This document shows positions 18,663 through 28,403 of a stretch of DNA of 64,000 bases, piece after piece. Origin of the DNA: Pseudomonas sp. Tri1 (GTDB taxonomy: Bacteria; Pseudomonadota; Gammaproteobacteria; Pseudomonadales; Pseudomonadaceae); assembly GCF_017968885.1 (NCBI RefSeq), contig NZ_CP072913.1, forward strand, positions 6,302,501 to 6,366,500, written 5' to 3'. Position 1 is the stretch's first letter. Each line of letters begins with the position of its first letter. The notes below the pieces were generated by a model that was given only the letters and a program-made list of their open reading frames with translations, did not search any database and was not told the DNA's origin. The position numbers were made by a program, and so were the translations under genes.

Positions 18663-19685
18663 CTATTTTGGCGCAAGCTCACGCAAGTGGCGTGCTACCG
18701 CAATCCATGCACCGATATAACCCAACAGCACCGCGCCAAGCAAGAGCGACAGACCGTCGGCAACTGGCACTCCGGCCAGGGAAAAATCACTGCCGTACAA
18801 ACCGGCCAGCCCCACTACCGCGTCATTCAGCCAATCCAGGCCAAACGCCAACACACCCCAGGACAGAATCCCGGCTCCGAAGCCATACAGCGCCCCCATA
18901 TAAAGGAAGGGCCTGCGTACATAACTGTCCGTACCGCCGACGAGTTTAATCACTTCTATCTCGGTGCGGCGGTTTTCAATATGAAGACGAATGGTATTGC
19001 CTATCACCAAAAGTAATGCAGAAACCAGAAGCACCGTCAGACCGAAGACAAACCGGTCGCCGAGCTTGAGTATCGCCGCCAGACGCTCGACCCAGACTAG
19101 ATCAAGTTGTGCCTGTTGTACCTTCGGCAGCTCGGAAAGTCTTTGTCTTAATGCTTCAAGGGCCGACTTGTCGACTTCATTCGGCGTCACCAGCACCACG
19201 CCTGGCAGCGGGTTCTCCGGCAGTTCCTTGAGGGCTTCGCCCAGGCCGGACTGCTGCTGGAACTCTTCGAGTGCTTGCTCGCGGCTGATGTATTCGGCAT
19301 CGGCTACACCCGGCATGGCTTTGATCTGCTCGCGCAGAGCCTGACCTTCCCCCTGGGTCGCCTCCAGTTGCAGGTACAGGGAAATCTGCGCTGCGCGCTG
19401 CCAGGAACCACCCAGGCGCTCGACATTACTTAGCAATAATGACAGGCCCATGGGCAAACTCAGGGCCACCGCCATCACCATGCAGGTAAAGAAGCTGCCG
19501 ATGGGCTGCTTGCCCAGGCGCCGCAGGCTGTCCAGCAAACTGGCACGGTGGCTTTCGATCCAGGCGCGCAACAGCGTGGCGAAATCCGGGCCGTCGTCAT
19601 CGTCGCGTTTTTTCTTCTGCGGCTGCGGATCGGAGGCTTTCGGGGCCACGCGTTCGGCCACTTTCGGGCTGCGGGTAGCACTCAT
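18663..19685 (-). CDS. ftsX: Cell division protein FtsX
   Basis: A 340-residue ABC-type permease with a cytoplasmic Lys/Asp-rich N-terminus, a first membrane helix near residues 65-90, a periplasmic domain, and three further helices in the C-terminal half. With FtsE it controls peptidoglycan hydrolases at the septum through amidase activators such as EnvC. Its start overlaps the ftsE stop by four bases. Confidence 0.94.
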   Translation of the reverse strand: MSATRSPKVAERVAPKASDPQPQKKKRDDDDGPDFATLLRAWIESHRASLLDSLRRLGKQPIGSFFTCMVMAVALSLPMGLSLLLSNVERLGGSWQRAAQISLYLQLEATQGEGQALREQIKAMPGVADAEYISREQALEEFQQQSGLGEALKELPENPLPGVVLVTPNEVDKSALEALRQRLSELPKVQQAQLDLVWVERLAAILKLGDRFVFGLTVLLVSALLLVIGNTIRLHIENRRTEIEVIKLVGGTDSYVRRPFLYMGALYGFGAGILSWGVLAFGLDWLNDAVVGLAGLYGSDFSLAGVPVADGLSLLLGAVLLGYIGAWIAVARHLRELAPK

Positions 19686-20353
19686 ACGCCAGCCTCCCCG
19701 TCACCGATCAAACGACCGCGCTGCAAGGTGAGCATGCGATGACGCATACGCGCGATCAATGCCAGGTCGTGACTGGCGATCAGCACACTGGTGCCTAAAC
19801 GGTTGATGTCTTCGAATACGCCCATGATTTCCGCCGCCAGACGCGGGTCGAGGTTACCCGTGGGTTCGTCCGCCAGCAGCAAGGCCGGGCGATGGACGAT
19901 GGCGCGGGCGATGCCGACGCGCTGTTGCTGGCCGGTGGACAGGTCGCCCGGGTACAGGTCGGTCTTGTCCGACAGGGCCACACGCTCCAGGGCCGAATCC
20001 ACGCGCTTGTTGATCTCGGCCTTGGACAGTCCAAGGATCTGCAACGGCAACGCCACGTTATTGAACACGGTGCGATCGAACAGCAACTGGTGGTTCTGGA
20101 ACACCACGCCGATCTGCCGCCGCAGGTAGGGGATCTGCGCATTGCTGATGGTGCTCAGGTCCTGGCCGGCCAATAGCAGTTTGCCGGTGGTGGGCCGTTC
20201 CATCGCCAGCAGCAGGCGCAGCAAGGTGCTTTTGCCGGCACCGGAATGGCCTGTGACAAACAGAAACTCGCCCCGACGGACCCGAAAGCTCAGCTCATGC
20301 AAGCCGACGTGACCGTTCGGATAGCGTTTACCGACCTGTTCGAAACGAATCAT
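19682..20353 (-). CDS. ftsE: Cell division ATP-binding protein FtsE
   Basis: A 223-residue ABC ATPase with Walker [11 protein letters not shown] at about residues 34-43, signature [14 protein letters not shown], Walker [14 protein letters not shown] and the switch His in LIASHDLAL. It forms the FtsEX complex. It overlaps ftsX and ftsY by four bases on each side. Confidence 0.96.
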   Translation of the reverse strand: MIRFEQVGKRYPNGHVGLHELSFRVRRGEFLFVTGHSGAGKSTLLRLLLAMERPTTGKLLLAGQDLSTISNAQIPYLRRQIGVVFQNHQLLFDRTVFNNVALPLQILGLSKAEINKRVDSALERVALSDKTDLYPGDLSTGQQQRVGIARAIVHRPALLLADEPTGNLDPRLAAEIMGVFEDINRLGTSVLIASHDLALIARMRHRMLTLQRGRLIGDGEAGV

Positions 20354-21783
20354 GAATGCTCCCGCTCGGCAAACAGTGCCTGGACAAAGGGCTCGGCTTC
20401 AAAGGTGCGCAAATCGTCAATGCCTTCACCCACGCCGATGTAGCGAATCGGCAGGCCAAACTGCTTGGCCAAGGCGAAAATCACCCCGCCCTTGGCGGTG
20501 CCGTCGAGCTTGGTCAGGGCCAGCCCGGTCAGTGCGACGGTCTGGTTGAACTGCTTGGCCTGGTTGATGGCGTTCTGGCCGGTGCCGGCATCCAGCACCA
20601 GCAGCACTTCGTGGGGCGCGTCGGCGTCAAGCTTGCCGATCACCCGGCGAACCTTCTTCAATTCTTCCATCAGGTTGTCTTTGGTGTGCAGGCGGCCGGC
20701 CGTGTCGGCGATCAGCACATCGATGCCACGGGCCTTCGCCGCCTGCACCGCGTCGAAGATCACCGAAGCGGAGTCGGCGCCAGTGTGCTGGGCGATCACC
20801 GGGATCTTGTTGCGCTCGCCCCACACTTGCAGCTGTTCGACCGCGGCGGCGCGGAAGGTATCGCCGGCGGCCAGCATGACTTTCTTGCCCTCGAGCTGCA
20901 GCTTCTTCGCCAGCTTGCCGATGGTGGTGGTCTTGCCGGCGCCGTTGACGCCGACGACCAGGATCACGAACGGCTTGTTTTGCGAGGCGATTACCAGCGG
21001 TTTTTCCACAGGCTTGAGCAGGTTGGTCAGCTCGCCTTGCAGGGACTTGTACAGCGCGTCGGCATCGGTCAGTTGCTTGCGCGCGACCTTCTGGGTCAGG
21101 CTCTGGATGATCACCGAGGTGGCCTCGACGCCGACATCGGCGGTCAGCAGGCGGGTTTCGATGTCTTCGAGCAATTCGTCATCGATGACTTTCTTGCCCA
21201 GAAACAGGCTGGCCATGCCTTCGCCGATGCTGGCGCTGGTCTTGGACAGGCCTTGCTTGAGGCGGGCGAAGAAACCTACCTTGTTTTCCTCGGCGCTGCG
21301 TACGGGCTCGGTGGGAGCCATCGCATCCGGCAGGGCTGGTTCTGGCTGGGGTGCAGATTGCGCAACCACGGGGGGCATGATGGCGGCCGGCTGCTCAATG
21401 ACCGGTTCGACGACTGGCGCCTCGACAGCATGGGTCGGCGCCGGAATCGGCGGGGTGATATGCGGTGCGGTGTCCTCGACCAGCGCGACCGGCTCTTCCG
21501 CCACCGGCAAGGTCAGCCAGGGGGTTTGTTCGACGGACGGGGTCAGCGGCTGTTCGGCCACCGGTTCGGCAGCGACCTCAAGCTCGACCGGTTGCAGCAC
21601 CGGCTCGGCCATCGGCAGGATAATGGGCGCAGCTTCTTGGGCCACTGCCTCGGCATCGGGCTCAGGCAGCGGTTGTGGCTGTTCGACGACGGTTTCCTGC
21701 GGCTTTTTGCGCAGCCATCCGAACAGGCCTTTTTTCTCGCCAGCCGCAGCTGGGGTCTTCTTGTCGTCGTTGGAACCAAACAT
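20350..21783 (-). CDS. ftsY: Signal recognition particle receptor FtsY
   Basis: A 477-residue protein. Residues 1-about 165 are an acidic Pro/Glu/Val-rich A domain after MFGSNDDKKTP, and the NG GTPase domain follows from about residue 175. G1 is GVNGAGKTTTIGKLA, G3 is DTAGRLHTKD, and G4 is TKLDGTAKGG. It docks SRP-ribosome complexes at the membrane. The acidic region differs freely between species. It heads the ftsY-ftsE-ftsX transcript. Confidence 0.96.
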   Translation of the reverse strand: MFGSNDDKKTPAAAGEKKGLFGWLRKKPQETVVEQPQPLPEPDAEAVAQEAAPIILPMAEPVLQPVELEVAAEPVAEQPLTPSVEQTPWLTLPVAEEPVALVEDTAPHITPPIPAPTHAVEAPVVEPVIEQPAAIMPPVVAQSAPQPEPALPDAMAPTEPVRSAEENKVGFFARLKQGLSKTSASIGEGMASLFLGKKVIDDELLEDIETRLLTADVGVEATSVIIQSLTQKVARKQLTDADALYKSLQGELTNLLKPVEKPLVIASQNKPFVILVVGVNGAGKTTTIGKLAKKLQLEGKKVMLAAGDTFRAAAVEQLQVWGERNKIPVIAQHTGADSASVIFDAVQAAKARGIDVLIADTAGRLHTKDNLMEELKKVRRVIGKLDADAPHEVLLVLDAGTGQNAINQAKQFNQTVALTGLALTKLDGTAKGGVIFALAKQFGLPIRYIGVGEGIDDLRTFEAEPFVQALFAEREHS

Positions 21784-22126
21784 GGAGGACGGCTATCTCA
21801 CGGTAGCGACGCGCCAAGGAGGCGCCTCGGTGATAAATATTCGATGCTGAACAGACTGCGTTTCATCCAGCTTGTTCACGCGCAACATTTTGTCGAGGTG
21901 TCCCAGGACATCTCAAGGTCGATTTTTTCGAAGGACTGGTACGGCATCGTCGGCGAAAACGCCGGGATCGACAGACAATCCCAAGGCTTCTCCGAGGAAC
22001 CCAAACAGCCAGGGGTCGATAAAAGACCCGATAGGCGTGGCCGCCAGTAAAACGGATCAGTATCCTAGCACCTCCTCGCCTGCTGAGGCTAAGGCCAAGC
22101 GGGCAACCCAACAGGTTTAAACACGA
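21784..22126. other. Divergent intergenic region between ftsY and the M16 peptidase pair
   Basis: A 343-base gap. It holds a short inverted repeat GGCGCC-type hairpin near 21813-21826 (GCGCCAAGGAGGCGCC) close to the ftsY start. I found no convincing -35/-10 pair, no repeat element and no credible gene. Promoters for both flanking genes must lie here or be non-consensus. Confidence 0.5.
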
Positions 22127-23482
22127 ATGAATGCTCTTGCCCGCCGCGCTGCAGGCCTGCTGCTCAGCACAGTTTGTCTGCCCTTTTCAGTCTTGGCTGC
22201 CGATCCACAACCCACCCACGAATTCACCCTCGACAACGGTCTGAAGGTCGTGGTGCGCGAAGACCATCGTGCGCCGGTGGTGGTGTCGCAGGTCTGGTAC
22301 AAGGTTGGCTCCAGTTACGAAACGCCGGGCCAGACCGGTTTGTCTCACGCCTTGGAACACATGATGTTCAAGGGCAGCGAGAAAGTCGGCCCTGGCGAAG
22401 CGTCATTGATCCTGCGCGACCTGGGCGCCGAAGAGAACGCCTTCACCAGCGATGACTTCACCGCTTACTACCAGGTACTGGCCCGGGACCGCCTGGGCGT
22501 GGCCTTCGAACTCGAAGCCGACCGCATGGCCAGCTTGCGCCTGCCGCCGCAAGAGTTCAGCCGCGAAATAGAGGTGATCAAGGAAGAGCGCCGCATGCGC
22601 ACCGACGACAAGCCAATGTCCAAGGCCTACGAGCGCTTCAAGGCCATGGCTTATCCGGCCAGCGGTTACCACACGCCGACCATCGGCTGGATGGCCGACC
22701 TGGACCGGATGACCGTCGAAGAGCTGCGTCACTGGTACGAATCCTGGTACACCCCGAACAACGCCACCCTCGTGGTGGTCGGCGACGTGACGCCTGACGA
22801 GGTCAAGACCCTGGCCCAGCGCTACTTCGGCCCGATTGCCCGGCGCAACGTGCCGGTGGCGAAAATCCCCCTGGAGCTGGCCGAACCGGGCGAGCGCCAG
22901 ATCACCTTGCATGTGCAGACCCAACTGCCAAGCCTGATGCTGGCCTTCAATGTGCCCAGCATCGCGACCGCCACGGACAAGACTTCGGTCAACGCCCTGC
23001 GGCTGATCTCGGCCCTGCTGGACGGTGGCTACAGCGGCCGTATCCCGACCCAACTGGAGCGCGGCGAAGAGCTGGTGTCCGGCGGTTCGTCGAGCTACGA
23101 CGCCTACACCCGTGGCGATACGCTGTTCACTTTGTCGGCGACGCCCAACACGCAGAAAAACAAAACCATCGCCCAGGCTGAAGCCGGTCTGTGGCGCCTG
23201 CTTGAACAGTTGAAAAACACCCCTCCGACGGCCGAAGAACTGGAACGCGTGCGCGCCCAGGTCATCGCCGGCCTGGTGTATGAGCGCGATTCGATCACCA
23301 GCCAGGCCACCGCCATCGGCCAGCTGGAAACCGTCGGTTTGTCCTGGAAGCTGATGGACACCGAGCTCGCCGAACTGCAAAGCGTGACCCCGCAAGATAT
23401 CCAGAAGGCAGCCCAGCTGTATTTCACCCGCTCACGCCTGAGCGTTGCGCATGTACTGCCCGAGGAGAAAGCTCATGAGTGA
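22127..23482 (+). CDS. M16-family zinc metallopeptidase (active subunit)
   Basis: A 451-residue secreted protein with a signal peptide ending near ...SVLAAD (residues 1-25). The inverted zinc motif H-x-x-E-H is His74-Ala-Leu-Glu77-His78 in GLSHALEHMMFKG, and the distal Glu ligand lies in EVIKEERR (about residues 153-154). The C-terminal M16 half lacks a second motif. Such enzymes degrade or process peptides in the periplasm. It overlaps the next gene by 8 bases; the two probably form a heterodimer like other M16B pairs. Natural substrate unknown. Confidence 0.92.
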   Translation: MNALARRAAGLLLSTVCLPFSVLAADPQPTHEFTLDNGLKVVVREDHRAPVVVSQVWYKVGSSYETPGQTGLSHALEHMMFKGSEKVGPGEASLILRDLGAEENAFTSDDFTAYYQVLARDRLGVAFELEADRMASLRLPPQEFSREIEVIKEERRMRTDDKPMSKAYERFKAMAYPASGYHTPTIGWMADLDRMTVEELRHWYESWYTPNNATLVVVGDVTPDEVKTLAQRYFGPIARRNVPVAKIPLELAEPGERQITLHVQTQLPSLMLAFNVPSIATATDKTSVNALRLISALLDGGYSGRIPTQLERGEELVSGGSSSYDAYTRGDTLFTLSATPNTQKNKTIAQAEAGLWRLLEQLKNTPPTAEELERVRAQVIAGLVYERDSITSQATAIGQLETVGLSWKLMDTELAELQSVTPQDIQKAAQLYFTRSRLSVAHVLPEEKAHE

Positions 23483-24965
23483 GCGCAAAACACCGCGTCG
23501 GGTGCTGATTGGCCTGGTGTTCATCGCCCTGGCCGGCTCCCTGGCGTTCTATCTGTCCCCCACCACCGGCGTCACTGCCAGCCAGGCCTTGGATAACGCC
23601 AAGTCCGGCAACAAGCTGCAATCGCTGGCGGAACTGGACGGCAAAGCCCCCAGCCACCGCAAGCTCGACGTACAGACCTGGAAAACCGCTGACGACGCCA
23701 AGGTATTGTTCGTCGAAGCCCGGGAATTGCCCATGTTCGACCTGCGCCTGACCTTCGCCGCCGGCAGCAGCCAGGACGGCAACGCCCCCGGCCTCGCGCA
23801 GTTGACCAACGCCATGCTTAACGAAGGCGTGGCCGGCAAGGATGTCAGTGCCATTGCCCAAGGGTTCGAAAGCCTCGGCGCGGACTTCGGCAACGGTGCG
23901 TACCGGGACATGGCCGTGGCCTCGCTGCGCAGCCTCAGTGCAGTGGACAAGCGCGAACCGGCGCTGAAGCTGTTTGCCGAGGTCGTCGGTAAACCGACCT
24001 TCCCTGCCGATTCTTTTGCACGCATCAAGAACCAGTTGCTGGCCGGTTTCGAGTACCAGAAACAGAATCCCGGCAAACTGGCGGGCCTGGAGCTGATGAA
24101 GCGCCTGTACGGTGACCACCCTTACGCCCACTCCAGTGACGGCACCGCAGAAAGTATTCCGCCAATCACCCTGGCTCAGGCTCGCGCCTTCCATGCCAAG
24201 GCTTATGCCGCCGGCAACGCGGTGATTGCGCTGGTCGGCGATCTGTCCCGGGCCGAAGCCGAGGCGATTGCCAGCCAGGTGTCTGCGGCATTGCCAAAGG
24301 GCCCGGCCCTGGCGAAGACCCCGGCGCCGGTGGAACCGAAGGCGAGCGTTACCCATATCGAATTTCCGTCCAAGCAGACCAACCTGATGCTCGCGCAACT
24401 GGGCATCGACCGGGACGATCCGGACTATGCCGCAGTGTCCCTGGGCAACCAGATCCTCGGTGGCAGTGGTTTTGGCACACGACTGATGACCGAAGTGCGG
24501 GAAAAGCGCGGCCTGACCTACGGCGTGTATTCCGGCTTCACGCCGATGCAAGGTCGCGGCCCGTTCATGATCAACCTGCAAACCCGTGCCGAGATGAGCG
24601 AAGGCACGTTGAAACTGGTGCAGGACGTGTTCGCCGACTACCTCAAGAACGGCCCGACCCAGAAAGAACTCGATGACGCCAAACGTGAGCTGGCCGGCAG
24701 TTTCCCCCTGTCCACCGCCAGCAACGCCGACATTGTCGGCCAGCTTGGTGCAATGGGCTTCTATGACTTGCCACTGAGCTACCTGGAAGACTTCATGCGT
24801 CAATCCCAGGCCCTGACAGTCGAACAGGTCCGGGCCGCGCTGAACAAACACCTGAGCACGGACAAAATGATCATCGTCACCGCCGGCCCGACCGTGGCGC
24901 AAAAGCCATTACCGGCCCCCACTGACAAACCTGCCGAGCAGCCGCTCGGGGTTCCGGAGCACTAA
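23475..24965 (+). CDS. M16-family peptidase-like protein without zinc site
   Basis: A 496-residue protein starting MSERKTPRRVLIGLVF with an N-terminal membrane or signal segment (residues 9-28). The M16 core is visible, but the position matching the zinc motif reads AGLAQLTNAMLNEG rather than H-x-x-E-H, so it cannot bind zinc in the usual way. The R-Y motif region (GFGTRLMTEVREKRGLTYGVYSG) that holds substrate carbonyls is kept. This is the pattern of the non-catalytic partner in M16 heterodimers. Start at 23475 overlaps the active subunit gene by 8 bases. Confidence 0.9.
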   Translation: MSERKTPRRVLIGLVFIALAGSLAFYLSPTTGVTASQALDNAKSGNKLQSLAELDGKAPSHRKLDVQTWKTADDAKVLFVEARELPMFDLRLTFAAGSSQDGNAPGLAQLTNAMLNEGVAGKDVSAIAQGFESLGADFGNGAYRDMAVASLRSLSAVDKREPALKLFAEVVGKPTFPADSFARIKNQLLAGFEYQKQNPGKLAGLELMKRLYGDHPYAHSSDGTAESIPPITLAQARAFHAKAYAAGNAVIALVGDLSRAEAEAIASQVSAALPKGPALAKTPAPVEPKASVTHIEFPSKQTNLMLAQLGIDRDDPDYAAVSLGNQILGGSGFGTRLMTEVREKRGLTYGVYSGFTPMQGRGPFMINLQTRAEMSEGTLKLVQDVFADYLKNGPTQKELDDAKRELAGSFPLSTASNADIVGQLGAMGFYDLPLSYLEDFMRQSQALTVEQVRAALNKHLSTDKMIIVTAGPTVAQKPLPAPTDKPAEQPLGVPEH

Positions 24966-25576
24966 TGGCCCGCCCATCGAATTCCAGCAAAAAACCCGTG
25001 CACAACGGTGTGAATCAATTGCGCATCATCGGCGGCGAATGGCGCAGCCGGCGCCTGAGTTTCCCCGACGCCCCGGGCCTGCGTCCGACCCCGGACCGGG
25101 TGCGTGAAACCCTGTTCAACTGGCTCGCACCCTACGTGGCGGGCGCCCGGGTACTCGACCCGTTCGCAGGCAGCGGCGCGCTGTTTCTCGAAGCCCTGTC
25201 CCGTGGCGCCGCCATGGGCCAGGCGCTGGATGCCAGCAGCCTGGCAGTCTCCAGCCTGAAAGAACACCTGGGCACCCTGCGCTGCACCGTCGGCCAGGTG
25301 CAGACGGCCGACGCGCTACGATACCTGGACAGTCAACCGGCGACCCCCTTCGACCTGGTGTTCCTCGACCCGCCTTTCAACCAGAACCTGCTGCCAGCGG
25401 TGTGTGCCTTGCTTGAGCAACGCCAGTGGCTGGCCGAGGATGCCTGGGTCTACACTGAAAGCGAGACTGCCCCGTCCACCCTGGGCTTGCCTGGCAATTG
25501 GCGTTTGCATCGCGAGCAGAAATCCGGACGGGTGTATTACGCGTTGTGGCAGCGTTTGGCAGAGGACGTTGGCTGA
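24965..25576 (+). CDS. rsmD: 16S rRNA (guanine(966)-N2)-methyltransferase RsmD
   Basis: A 203-residue methyltransferase with GGEWRSRRLSFPDAPGLRPTPDRVRETLFNWL (split signature at residues 23-54), SAM motif DPFAGSGALFLEALSRGA, and the catalytic LDPPFNQ. It methylates G966 of 16S rRNA during 30S assembly. The ATG overlaps the previous stop by one base (TAATG). Confidence 0.94.
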   Translation: MARPSNSSKKPVHNGVNQLRIIGGEWRSRRLSFPDAPGLRPTPDRVRETLFNWLAPYVAGARVLDPFAGSGALFLEALSRGAAMGQALDASSLAVSSLKEHLGTLRCTVGQVQTADALRYLDSQPATPFDLVFLDPPFNQNLLPAVCALLEQRQWLAEDAWVYTESETAPSTLGLPGNWRLHREQKSGRVYYALWQRLAEDVG

Positions 25577-25608
25577 ACGGCTGGCCAGTGCATTCGAGAA
25601 TAATAAAA

Positions 25609-26607
25609 GTGTCCGCGGCATCTGAACGTTTCGTCCCCGCCTTGGGGCTTGGCAACCCGCACTTGCAAACCTTGTGGGGGCCCCTGTGGCGCAAGACCAA
25701 CCACATCGATCGCAAACGTGAACGGCTATGGCTGGACGACGGCGATTTCCTCGACCTCGACTGGCATGGCCCCCACAGTGCCGAGGCACCCTTGGTGCTG
25801 GTGCTGCACGGGCTGACCGGCTCTTCCAACTCGCCTTACGTGGCCGGCCTGCAGCAGGCCCTCGGTCGCCAGGGTTGGGCCAGTGTGGCGCTGAACTGGC
25901 GTGGCTGCTCGGGCGAGCCGAACCTGTTGCCCCGCAGTTATCACTCCGGCGTCAGCGAAGACCTGGCCGCCACTATCGTTCACCTGCGGGCGTGTCGCCC
26001 CCTGGCGCCGCTGTTTGCTGTGGGTTATTCACTGGGCGGCAACGTACTGCTCAAGCATTTGGGGGAAACGGGCAGCGATAGCCAGTTGCAGGGGGCAGTG
26101 GCGGTCTCGGTGCCATTTCGGCTCGACCAGTGTGCCGACCGCATCGACCAAGGGTTTTCCAAGTTCTACCAGGCGCATTTCATGCGTGAAATGGTCGCCT
26201 ACGTGCGCAACAAGCAACGCCAGTTCCAGCACGACGGACGCCACGAAGGGCTGGCGACCCTGACGGCGCTGGGCCCGCTGGAAAACATGCGTACTTTCTG
26301 GGACTTCGATGGCCGGATAACTGCGCCGCTGCACGGTTTCTCGGATGCGGCGGACTATTATCGCCGCGCCTCCAGTCGTTATTTCATGGGCGGGATCAAG
26401 ACACCGACCCTGGTCATCCAGGCCGCCGACGATCCTTTCGTGTTTCCCCACAGTCTGCCCGAACCCGCTGAATTGTCCGCCTCGACCCGACTTGAGTTGC
26501 ACGCTCGGGGCGGGCATGTGGGATTTGTCGACGGATCCTTGCGGTGCCCGGGGTATTATCTGGAGCGGCGGATTCCGACATGGCTGGCCAACCTGGGCCG
26601 GGGATGA
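25609..26607 (+). CDS. yheT: YheT-family alpha/beta hydrolase
   Basis: A 332-residue hydrolase. The oxyanion strand is LVLVLHGLTGSSNSPY, the nucleophile elbow is VGYSLGGNVLLKH with Ser141, an acidic residue lies in LVIQAADDPF, and the catalytic His is in RGGHVGFVDG. The start GTG at 25609 (VSAASERFVPALGLGNPHLQT) matches the usual N-terminus; a longer frame overlaps rsmD. Members resemble medium-chain esterases; the physiological substrate is unknown. Confidence 0.88.
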   Translation: MSAASERFVPALGLGNPHLQTLWGPLWRKTNHIDRKRERLWLDDGDFLDLDWHGPHSAEAPLVLVLHGLTGSSNSPYVAGLQQALGRQGWASVALNWRGCSGEPNLLPRSYHSGVSEDLAATIVHLRACRPLAPLFAVGYSLGGNVLLKHLGETGSDSQLQGAVAVSVPFRLDQCADRIDQGFSKFYQAHFMREMVAYVRNKQRQFQHDGRHEGLATLTALGPLENMRTFWDFDGRITAPLHGFSDAADYYRRASSRYFMGGIKTPTLVIQAADDPFVFPHSLPEPAELSASTRLELHARGGHVGFVDGSLRCPGYYLERRIPTWLANLGRG

Positions 26608-26642
26608 ACCGTGGCGAGGTGGCGATTCATGACCACCACCAT

Positions 26643-26733
26643 CCCTGTGGGAGCGAACTTGCTCGCGATTGCGGTATGTCAGTCAATGCACGTGCTGCTG
26701 ATCCGACGCCATCGCGAGCAAGCTCGCTTCCAT
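26643..26733. repeat. REP inverted pair (REPIN)
   Basis: CCTGTGGGAGCGAACTTGCT (26644-26663, one substitution from the common form) faces an inverted copy around 26709-26732 (GAGCAAGCTCGCTTCCA), also degenerate. Between the convergent yheT and sulfurtransferase genes. Confidence 0.88.
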
Positions 26734-26751
26734 TGTTTTAGAGCCTGAGCG

Positions 26752-27606
26752 TCATTCGCCCTTTGCCACCCCGCGCTGTGGATCATTGATCCATTCACTC
26801 CACGAACCGGCATACAGCCTGCCCAACGGATACCCCGCCAGGCACAAGGCAAACAGGTTGTGACACGCCGTCACGCCGGAGCCGCAGTAGGCCACCAGTT
26901 CAGTCGGCGAACGATCTCCGAGCTTTTCGGCAAAGCGCTGCTTGAGTTGATCCGGCGGCAAAAAACGCCCATCGGCGCCCAGGTTGTCGGTAAACGCTGC
27001 GCATTGGGCGCCAGGAATGTGCCCGGCCACCGGGTCGATCGGCTCGACTTCGCCCTTGAACCGCGGCAACGCCCGGGCATCGAGCAGGGTCATGTCCAAC
27101 TGGCCAAGGCGCTGTTGCAGTGCTTGTGCACTGAGCAGCAAGGCGCTGTCTGGCGCACCGCTGAAGGTCCCGCGACGGCTCTGCGGTGGGTCGAGACTCA
27201 GGGGCAGGCCGGCGGCATGCCAGGCCTTGAGCCCGCCGTCGAGGATGAACACGCCATCGCGCTTACCCAACCAGGCCAGCAACCACCAGGCCCGAGCCGC
27301 ATAGGCACCGGGGCCGTCGTCATACAGCACGATGTCGCTGTCGTTGCTGATGCCCCAGGCCTGCAGGCGTTCGACCAAGGCATCAGGCTCCGGGAGCGGA
27401 TGACGCCCAGTCACGCCCTTGATCACCGGTCCACTCAGGTCGCGCTCAAGATCCGCGAACGAGGCACCGGCGATATGGCCCTCGGCGTAACTGCGCTGAC
27501 CATAGTCCGGGTCCTCCAGGGCAAAACGACAATCGAGGATCACCAGCCCGGGCTGTGATCTTTGCTGCTCGAGGGCTTGGGGGCTGATGAGTTGCGCGAT
27601 GGACAT
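26752..27606 (-). CDS. sseA: 3-mercaptopyruvate sulfurtransferase-type rhodanese
   Basis: A 284-residue protein with two rhodanese domains: an inactive N-terminal one (residues about 10-130) and a catalytic one (about 155-280). The active-site loop is CGSGVTA with Cys241, the form typical of mercaptopyruvate sulfurtransferases; thiosulfate sulfurtransferases usually have a more basic loop. It moves sulfur from 3-mercaptopyruvate to thiophilic acceptors. Start MSIAQLIS at 27606 follows an AGGAGCT on the minus strand. Confidence 0.88.
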   Translation of the reverse strand: MSIAQLISPQALEQQRSQPGLVILDCRFALEDPDYGQRSYAEGHIAGASFADLERDLSGPVIKGVTGRHPLPEPDALVERLQAWGISNDSDIVLYDDGPGAYAARAWWLLAWLGKRDGVFILDGGLKAWHAAGLPLSLDPPQSRRGTFSGAPDSALLLSAQALQQRLGQLDMTLLDARALPRFKGEVEPIDPVAGHIPGAQCAAFTDNLGADGRFLPPDQLKQRFAEKLGDRSPTELVAYCGSGVTACHNLFALCLAGYPLGRLYAGSWSEWINDPQRGVAKGE

Positions 27607-27640
27607 GCTGAGCTCCTGTGGCTGAATCAAGGGTCCTATC

Positions 27641-28311
27641 CTACGGCCTTTCCTCCAGGGTCTGGGCCAGGGGGACGTAATACTCTTTGAACAGTGCATC
27701 CACCGCTTCGCGAGCCTGATCGGTCACGAAGCCGGCCTCCAGCACCAGCACCTGATAGACGCCACGCTTGATGGCCTGTTCACTCAGATGGCTGGAGTTT
27801 TCTCGCGTAGTGCACAGGAATCGTACCCAGGATGTGAGGATGATCCAGGCGTTAAGCGTCAGGGACTCGATCTGCACCCGGTCCATCTTCAGGATACCGG
27901 CCGCCACGAAACCCTCGTAGATGGCGGTGCCGTGGATCAGGCAGCGCTGGGAAAACCGACGATAACGGGCAGCAAGGTCCGGGTCACTGTCCAGAAGATG
28001 TTCCAGGTCCCGGTGCAAGAACCGGTAGCGCCACATCGCCGACAGCAGTTCCTGCAAGTAGAAGCGCTTGTCGTCTACCGTGGACGCCCGGCCTTGGGGG
28101 GCCGCAGGAAACTGTCCACCAGGTTTTCGTATTCACTGAACAGCACGGCGATGATCGCCTGCTTGTTGGGGAAGTGGTAATAGAGGTTGCCCGGGGACAT
28201 GTCCATGTGGGCGGCGATGTGATTGGTGCTCACACTGCGCTCGCCCTGCTGATTGAACAGTTCGAGGCTGTTTTGCACGATGCGCTCGCTGGTTTTCATT
28301 CGTGGGGCCAT
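27641..28311 (-). pseudogene. laoR: TetR-family regulator LaoR, split by a one-base frameshift
   Basis: The first frame runs from 28311 to a TAG at 28077-28075 and encodes 78 residues: MAPRMKTSERIVQNSLELF, the helix-turn-helix (STNHIAAHMDMSPGNLYYHFPNKQAI) and then RPPKAGRPR. The rest of a TetR protein (residues from QGRASTVDDKRFYLQEL through the ligand and dimerisation domain to AQTLEERP) continues in the next frame down to 27641. The two join if the run of six C (minus strand; G at 28096-28101) has a seventh, giving about 223 residues, normal for the family. LaoR is the repressor-type regulator of the lao alcohol oxidation genes, which are divergent here. As read, the protein keeps DNA-binding helices but lacks its dimerisation part. 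Sequencing error in the homopolymer cannot be excluded. Confidence 0.85.
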
Positions 28312-28403
28312 GGTTTGGGCTTTAATTCGACGAAGGCATTGATCGGCATCTTACGACCTATCGGTCACAGGAAAAACCCAAAGCCGTTGCGGATGTCATT
28401 GAC

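Noticed and set aside
20356..22050. A 564-codon plus-strand open frame opposite ftsY
   Set aside because: Shadow of ftsY; no domain and no ribosome binding site.
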